Below, in pieces: positions 13,481 to 16,989 of a DNA stretch of 16,989 bases; position 1 is the stretch's first letter; the number at the start of each line of letters is the position of its first letter. The DNA is from Proteobacteria bacterium UBA7420. GTDB lineage: Bacteria > Pseudomonadota > Gammaproteobacteria > Magnimaribacterales > D2472. Made by a program: the position numbers and the translations under genes. Below the pieces are notes generated by a model. That model made no database searches. It had not been told where the DNA came from and saw only the letters and a program-made list of their open reading frames with translations. Where the stretch lies: contig DKMG01000090.1 in NCBI GenBank assembly GCA_002469975.1, positions 2,409-19,397 on the forward strand. Direction: 5' to 3'.

Positions 13481-14930
13481 AACTCGCTCTTTCCAATATC
13501 TTGTTTTAGGCTTGATCGGAGCACATAGCTTTCTTGCTTTTAGCCCCTTTGATCTGAAGTGGATTCTAGTTCTATCACATGCTTTTTTATTCCATACAGT
13601 TCTCTTTTCTAATTCTTGGAGATTAGCTTTTTATAGATCTTTTGCATGGGGCCTAGGTTATTGGTTGGGAGGAGCTGGATGGTTAATAGTAAGCATTTAC
13701 TATTATGGTAATACTAGTATTTATATAGCTCTCATAATTATTTTATTAATGGCTATCTTACTTTCTCTTATCTTTATTGCCCCAATTTCTCTCATTAGAT
13801 TGGTTGCTCCCACACACCATGTTGTGGTTAAAATATTTCTTTATGCAGGACTTTTACTTGCCATTGAATCAATGAGATATTTTATCCTTGGTGGGTTTCC
13901 TTGGCTTCTTCCAGGCTTGATTTTAATAGACACAATAGGTCAAGACATTATTCCATTGATTGGCGTGTATGGCGGTTCTTTTATCATCTATTTAATTTCC
14001 CTGTTACTGGTTTATGGGTATAAATATGGAGGCTATAAATACACTATATTAGGGCTCACTTCTTTCATAATTTTTATTCCCCATTCCGGTTATAAAGATA
14101 CTCCGTTTGGAGATGGTGTTGAGATTGCAATTGTGCAACCTGCATTGGACCCCTTCAAAAAATATGCAAATAGTTATCAAACTACTATAGAGAACTCACT
14201 ATTAAATTTAAGCACTCAGCAAAATGATGTTGATCTTTTGATCTGGCCAGAATCTCCATTGCCCTATTTAAATTCTAGTCCCCAAATGAATAGTTTTCTT
14301 AAAAGAACTGATAATTTACCAACTATTATTTCTGGTGGATGGGACTATCAAGATTCAGCTCTAAAGAATGTGATGTCTATTCTTGGAACTGATCAAAGTT
14401 ACTCTAAAAGACACCTAGTAATGTTTGGCGAATATATACCATTTGAAAATATTTTGAGAGGTCTAATAGAATTTTTTAATATGCCAATGTCATCCTTAGA
14501 ACCTGGCAAAGCTAATCAGCCACTTTTCGAGCATGAAGGCCATCAGATTCTAGGTTTAATATGCTTTGAAGTTGCTTTCCCGCTATCCTTTCTTCAGGAA
14601 GCAAGGTCTGCTAATTTTATTGTAAACATAAGTAATGATACTTGGTTTGGATCTTCATATGGTCCTTATCAGCATCTCCAGCTAGTTAGAGCGAGAGCAC
14701 TTGAGTATAATAGATGGATAGCACGGGGCACCTCAGATGGAATATCAACAATTGTTGATAATAAAGGGACAATTGTTTCTAAGTTAGAAAAAGGCATTCA
14801 AGGTGTATTACGAGGAAGAGTCTATAGTGTTGATGAGGACTCATACTTTACTAAATTTGGATTTCTTTTTGCACCAATTCTCTCTATTTTATCTATACTT
14901 ATGGCTTTTATATTAAGATTAGTTAGATGA
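13452..14930 (+). CDS. lnt: Apolipoprotein N-acyltransferase Lnt (TTG start)
   Basis: Lnt adds the third acyl chain to the N-terminal cysteine of lipoproteins in the inner membrane. The 492-residue protein has an N-terminal membrane region with several hydrophobic spans (about 14-210), then a periplasmic nitrilase-like domain and a final span (about 470-489). The catalytic triad is E267 in W-P-E-S, K319 in Y-S-K-R-H-L-V, and C371 in L-I-C-F-E-V-A-F-P. N-D-T-W-F-G (395-400) and R-A-R-A-L-E-Y-N-R-W (413-422) are family blocks. The common H-L-V-P-F-G-E reads H-L-V-M-F-G-E. The TTG at 13452 sits the same distance from L-A-F-S-P-F-D as the E. coli start, which supports it despite the 29-base overlap with corC; no in-frame ATG lies nearby. 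Confidence 0.94.
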   Translation: MALLSKQIHKTRSFQYLVLGLIGAHSFLAFSPFDLKWILVLSHAFLFHTVLFSNSWRLAFYRSFAWGLGYWLGGAGWLIVSIYYYGNTSIYIALIIILLMAILLSLIFIAPISLIRLVAPTHHVVVKIFLYAGLLLAIESMRYFILGGFPWLLPGLILIDTIGQDIIPLIGVYGGSFIIYLISLLLVYGYKYGGYKYTILGLTSFIIFIPHSGYKDTPFGDGVEIAIVQPALDPFKKYANSYQTTIENSLLNLSTQQNDVDLLIWPESPLPYLNSSPQMNSFLKRTDNLPTIISGGWDYQDSALKNVMSILGTDQSYSKRHLVMFGEYIPFENILRGLIEFFNMPMSSLEPGKANQPLFEHEGHQILGLICFEVAFPLSFLQEARSANFIVNISNDTWFGSSYGPYQHLQLVRARALEYNRWIARGTSDGISTIVDNKGTIVSKLEKGIQGVLRGRVYSVDEDSYFTKFGFLFAPILSILSILMAFILRLVR

Positions 14931-15457
14931 TCAAATTCTTTATATTAAATATTTTCTTTATCAGTATATTTATTAATGCTTCAACCTCCATAGAGATTGA
15001 TATTAAAAAGCAACGACTTTTTTTAAAGAACAATGAGGCGGTCTCCAGAAGCTATCCAATCTCTAGTTCAGCCTATGGAGAGGGCCAAATCGAGAATTCT
15101 CTGCAAACACCATATGGAGAGCATTTGATTAAAATTAAAATTGGAACAAATGTTCCAAAATATCATTTTTTTAATAGCCGCCAACATATTGCACAGGAAG
15201 CCAAGATTATTCACGAGCCTTTCGACTCGAAAGATGACTTTATTACCTCCCGAATAATGTGGCTAGAAGGTGCTGAAGAAGGTTTTAATAGAGGGGGAGA
15301 GGTTGATTCCTTTAAGAGGTATATATACATTCATGGCACACATGAAGAGGGGCTTATTGGCACCAAGGCATCTCATGGATGCATTAGAATGTTCAATCAC
15401 GATGTGATCGAGCTGTATGACCTTGTTTCAGAGGATACATTAGTAAAGATCCTCTAA
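14927..15457 (+). CDS. Small periplasmic L,D-transpeptidase (YkuD/ErfK family)
   Basis: A 176-residue YkuD-domain protein. Such enzymes form 3-3 peptidoglycan cross-links, attach proteins to the cell wall, or cleave those bonds, using an active-site cysteine in the periplasm. Residues 1 to about 19 form a Sec signal peptide (M-I-K-F-F-I-L-N-I-F-F) with likely cleavage near N-A-S-T. The mature protein is only the catalytic domain: I-E-I-D-I-K-K-Q-R-L-F-L at 22-33, T-P-Y-G-E at 61-65, then the active site I-H-G-T (H136 region) and S-H-G-C-I-R-M (149-155) with H150 and C152. There is no LysM or other wall-binding domain. The ATG overlaps the lnt stop as ATGA, so the two envelope genes are probably coupled. 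Whether it cross-links, anchors a lipoprotein or hydrolyses cannot be told. Confidence 0.92.
   Translation: MIKFFILNIFFISIFINASTSIEIDIKKQRLFLKNNEAVSRSYPISSSAYGEGQIENSLQTPYGEHLIKIKIGTNVPKYHFFNSRQHIAQEAKIIHEPFDSKDDFITSRIMWLEGAEEGFNRGGEVDSFKRYIYIHGTHEEGLIGTKASHGCIRMFNHDVIELYDLVSEDTLVKIL
15430..15455. repeat. Inverted repeat at the L,D-transpeptidase/fadB-like convergent junction
   Basis: AGAGGAT and ATCCTCT form a perfect seven-base stem around a 12-base loop, ending inside the L,D-transpeptidase stop codon. On the plus strand it is followed by A residues, not T residues, and on the minus strand the T-run comes before the stem, so it does not look like a standard intrinsic terminator in either direction. 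It could still protect the 3' end of a transcript. Confidence 0.4.
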
Positions 15458-15468
15458 AAAAGCTGAAA

Positions 15469-16989
15469 CTATACACCGCCCATATTTTTAGAGTCTTTAA
15501 AGCTTAATTTTACTTCTCTTTCTTCTCTTGTGGGTGCTTCGCCAAAACGTGAGCCCTCCGCTGCTAATTTTGTTAGTAATGGAGAGATTTTCCAAAACTT
15601 CTCATCTGATTTTGCAAATTCCTCCATTCTTTTAGCAACCTCATCAAGTCCAAGCATGTTTGCATAGCACATAGGCCCGCCTCTCCATATTGGAAAGCCG
15701 TATCCGTTAATGTAAACAATATCCATGTCCCCGGATCTCTGTGCCACTCCCTCAGAGAGGATTTGAGCCCCTTCATTTACTAGAGCAAGAATACATCTAT
15801 CAATAATTTCCTGGTCAGAAATCTCTCTTCTAATAAAATTATGTTTTTCCGAAATTGATTTATAAATATCTTCATTTTCTGGAGCTGGATTAGGCGCTCT
15901 AGATCCCTCAGAATAATTATAAAAACCTTTAGCATTTTTTTGACCAAATCTATCTAGCTCACAGAGTTCATCTGAAATCTTGTTTACAAGAGGTGATTCT
16001 ATGCCAGCAAGTTTTCTTGCTCTCCAACCGAGATCCAATCCTACTAAGTCCATCATTCTAAATGGACCCATGCTCATTCCAAATGATTCTAGCGCATTAT
16101 CAATTTGATTAGGCAGTGCTCCTTCAAGCAAAAGCATATTAGCTTGATACGTGTAACCGGATAGCATTCTATTGCCTATAAATCCTGGAGCATTTAGGGA
16201 GACCACAGATGCTTTATTCATCTTCTTTCCAAGAGCCATTACTGTAGCCATTGTTTCATCTGATGACTCTTCTCCTCTTACAACTTCTAAGAGTCTCATA
16301 ATGTTTGCAGGGCTAAAAAAGTGAGTACCCACTACTTTTCCAGGCCTTGATGTTGATGATGCTATTGCATCAATATCCAAGCCTGATGTATTAGATGCCA
16401 AGATGGCATTGGCATTAGTATGGGTATCTAGCTTCTGAAAAATTTCTTGCTTTAAATCTAGATTCTCATATACAGCCTCAACAACTATATCAACTTCTGA
16501 AAGATCTTCGTAAGTTAAAGTTGGAGTAATTAATTTCATTACAGCATCTTTTTGATCATCTAACATTCGGCCTTTATCTACCATCATCTGGTAATTTTTT
16601 TTAATAATGCTCATGCCTCTTTTCAGATTATCTTCATCTTGATCTAAAACTAAAACAGGAATACCAGCATTTGCAAAAAGCATCGCTATCCCACCGCCCA
16701 TTGTTCCAGATCCTACAACACCTGCATTGTTAATTGGATGAAGAGGAGTTTCTTTTGGTATGTCAGCTATTTTGGAAGCAGCTCGCTCGCCAAAGAAAAT
16801 GTGAATCATAGCTTCGCGCTGAGGATTCACTAGGCACTCTAAGAAATAATCAGCTTCCTTTTTCATACCGTCATCAAAATTCTCCTCATTGATTGCAGCT
16901 TCAACACACGCAATAATCTGCCCAGGGGCAAATTGACCTCTTCGTGTCTTTGCTGCGAGCGCTCTTGCTTCTGCAAGAATATTATTATC
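15469..16989 (-). CDS. FadB/FadJ-type 3-hydroxyacyl-CoA dehydrogenase, C-terminal part (5' end outside window)
   Basis: The multifunctional beta-oxidation alpha subunit combines an N-terminal enoyl-CoA hydratase/isomerase with a C-terminal NAD-dependent 3-hydroxyacyl-CoA dehydrogenase. The frame stays open for 41 codons beyond the Met at 16866 to the window edge. Those codons read R-G-Q-F-A-P-G-Q-I-I-A-C-V-E-A-A, typical of the linker after the hydratase domain, so 16866 is not the start. Of 506 visible residues, the NAD-binding domain starts with G-V-V-G-S-G-T-M-G-G-G-I-A (near 90-102) and holds S-N-T-S-G and G-T-H-F-F-S-P-A-N-I-M with the catalytic histidine. Two 3HCDH C-terminal repeats follow (F-I-G-N-R, then N-G-Y-G-F-P-I-W-R-G-G-P). 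It converges on the L,D-transpeptidase with an 11-base gap. FadB, FadJ or a specialised paralogue cannot be separated from this part. Confidence 0.92.
   Translation of the reverse strand, partial: DNNILAEARALAAKTRRGQFAPGQIIACVEAAINEENFDDGMKKEADYFLECLVNPQREAMIHIFFGERAASKIADIPKETPLHPINNAGVVGSGTMGGGIAMLFANAGIPVLVLDQDEDNLKRGMSIIKKNYQMMVDKGRMLDDQKDAVMKLITPTLTYEDLSEVDIVVEAVYENLDLKQEIFQKLDTHTNANAILASNTSGLDIDAIASSTSRPGKVVGTHFFSPANIMRLLEVVRGEESSDETMATVMALGKKMNKASVVSLNAPGFIGNRMLSGYTYQANMLLLEGALPNQIDNALESFGMSMGPFRMMDLVGLDLGWRARKLAGIESPLVNKISDELCELDRFGQKNAKGFYNYSEGSRAPNPAPENEDIYKSISEKHNFIRREISDQEIIDRCILALVNEGAQILSEGVAQRSGDMDIVYINGYGFPIWRGGPMCYANMLGLDEVAKRMEEFAKSDEKFWKISPLLTKLAAEGSRFGEAPTREEREVKLSFKDSKNMGGV

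Overview
The window looks like a piece of chromosome from an AT-rich, streamlined gammaproteobacterium. Two gene orders support this: rsgA/ubiE/ubiJ/ubiB/tatABC beside a divergent orn, and miaB-phoH-ybeY-corC-lnt. Both echo gammaproteobacterial layouts, and a DUF1820 gene sits next to miaB. Genes are packed almost end to end, with many 4-base stop/start overlaps, intergenic gaps of 0 to 64 bases and few Shine-Dalgarno sequences. That suggests a small-genome marine lineage such as SAR86, but this is an inference from style and content, not a proven assignment. No tRNA, rRNA, CRISPR array, insertion sequence, phage gene or other mobile element is visible. No stretch over 300 bases lacks a gene.

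Layout. (1) 1-2436, plus strand: the 3' end of a class I fructose-bisphosphate aldolase, dtd, an acyl-CoA dehydrogenase and a LOG-family nucleotide hydrolase. (2) 2433-7268, minus strand, read right to left: rsgA, ubiE, ubiJ, ubiB, tatA, tatB, tatC. This is a near-continuous unit joining ribosome assembly, ubiquinone synthesis and Tat export. It ends tail to tail with block 1, the stop codons sharing four bases. (3) 7311-7856, plus strand: orn, divergent from rsgA across a short gap with a perfect small palindrome. (4) 7868-9860, minus strand: a PhoD-type alkaline phosphatase with a twin-arginine signal, and a DUF1820 protein. (5) 9871-15457, plus strand: miaB, phoH, ybeY, corC, lnt and a small L,D-transpeptidase, abutting or overlapping throughout. 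(6) 15469-16989, minus strand: the C-terminal part of a FadB/FadJ-type beta-oxidation protein running off the right edge.

How the genes fit together. UbiE, UbiJ and UbiB act in ubiquinone synthesis. TatABC exports folded proteins, and PhoD carries a matching signal, so substrate and transporter occur in one window. Dtd, MiaB, YbeY, RsgA and Orn all serve translation quality, tRNA modification, ribosome maturation or RNA turnover. Lnt and the L,D-transpeptidase both work on the periplasmic side of the envelope. The acyl-CoA dehydrogenase and the FadB/J-like protein are fatty-acid beta-oxidation enzymes.

This is mostly a housekeeping region. I did not find a convincing undescribed system. The points most worth a second look are the 10-base divergent gap between DUF1820 and miaB with a possible leaderless start, the lnt/L,D-transpeptidase pairing, the strong ribosome binding site found only at tatA, the run of non-ATG starts at gene junctions, and lineage-specific changes in UbiB and the acyl-CoA dehydrogenase.
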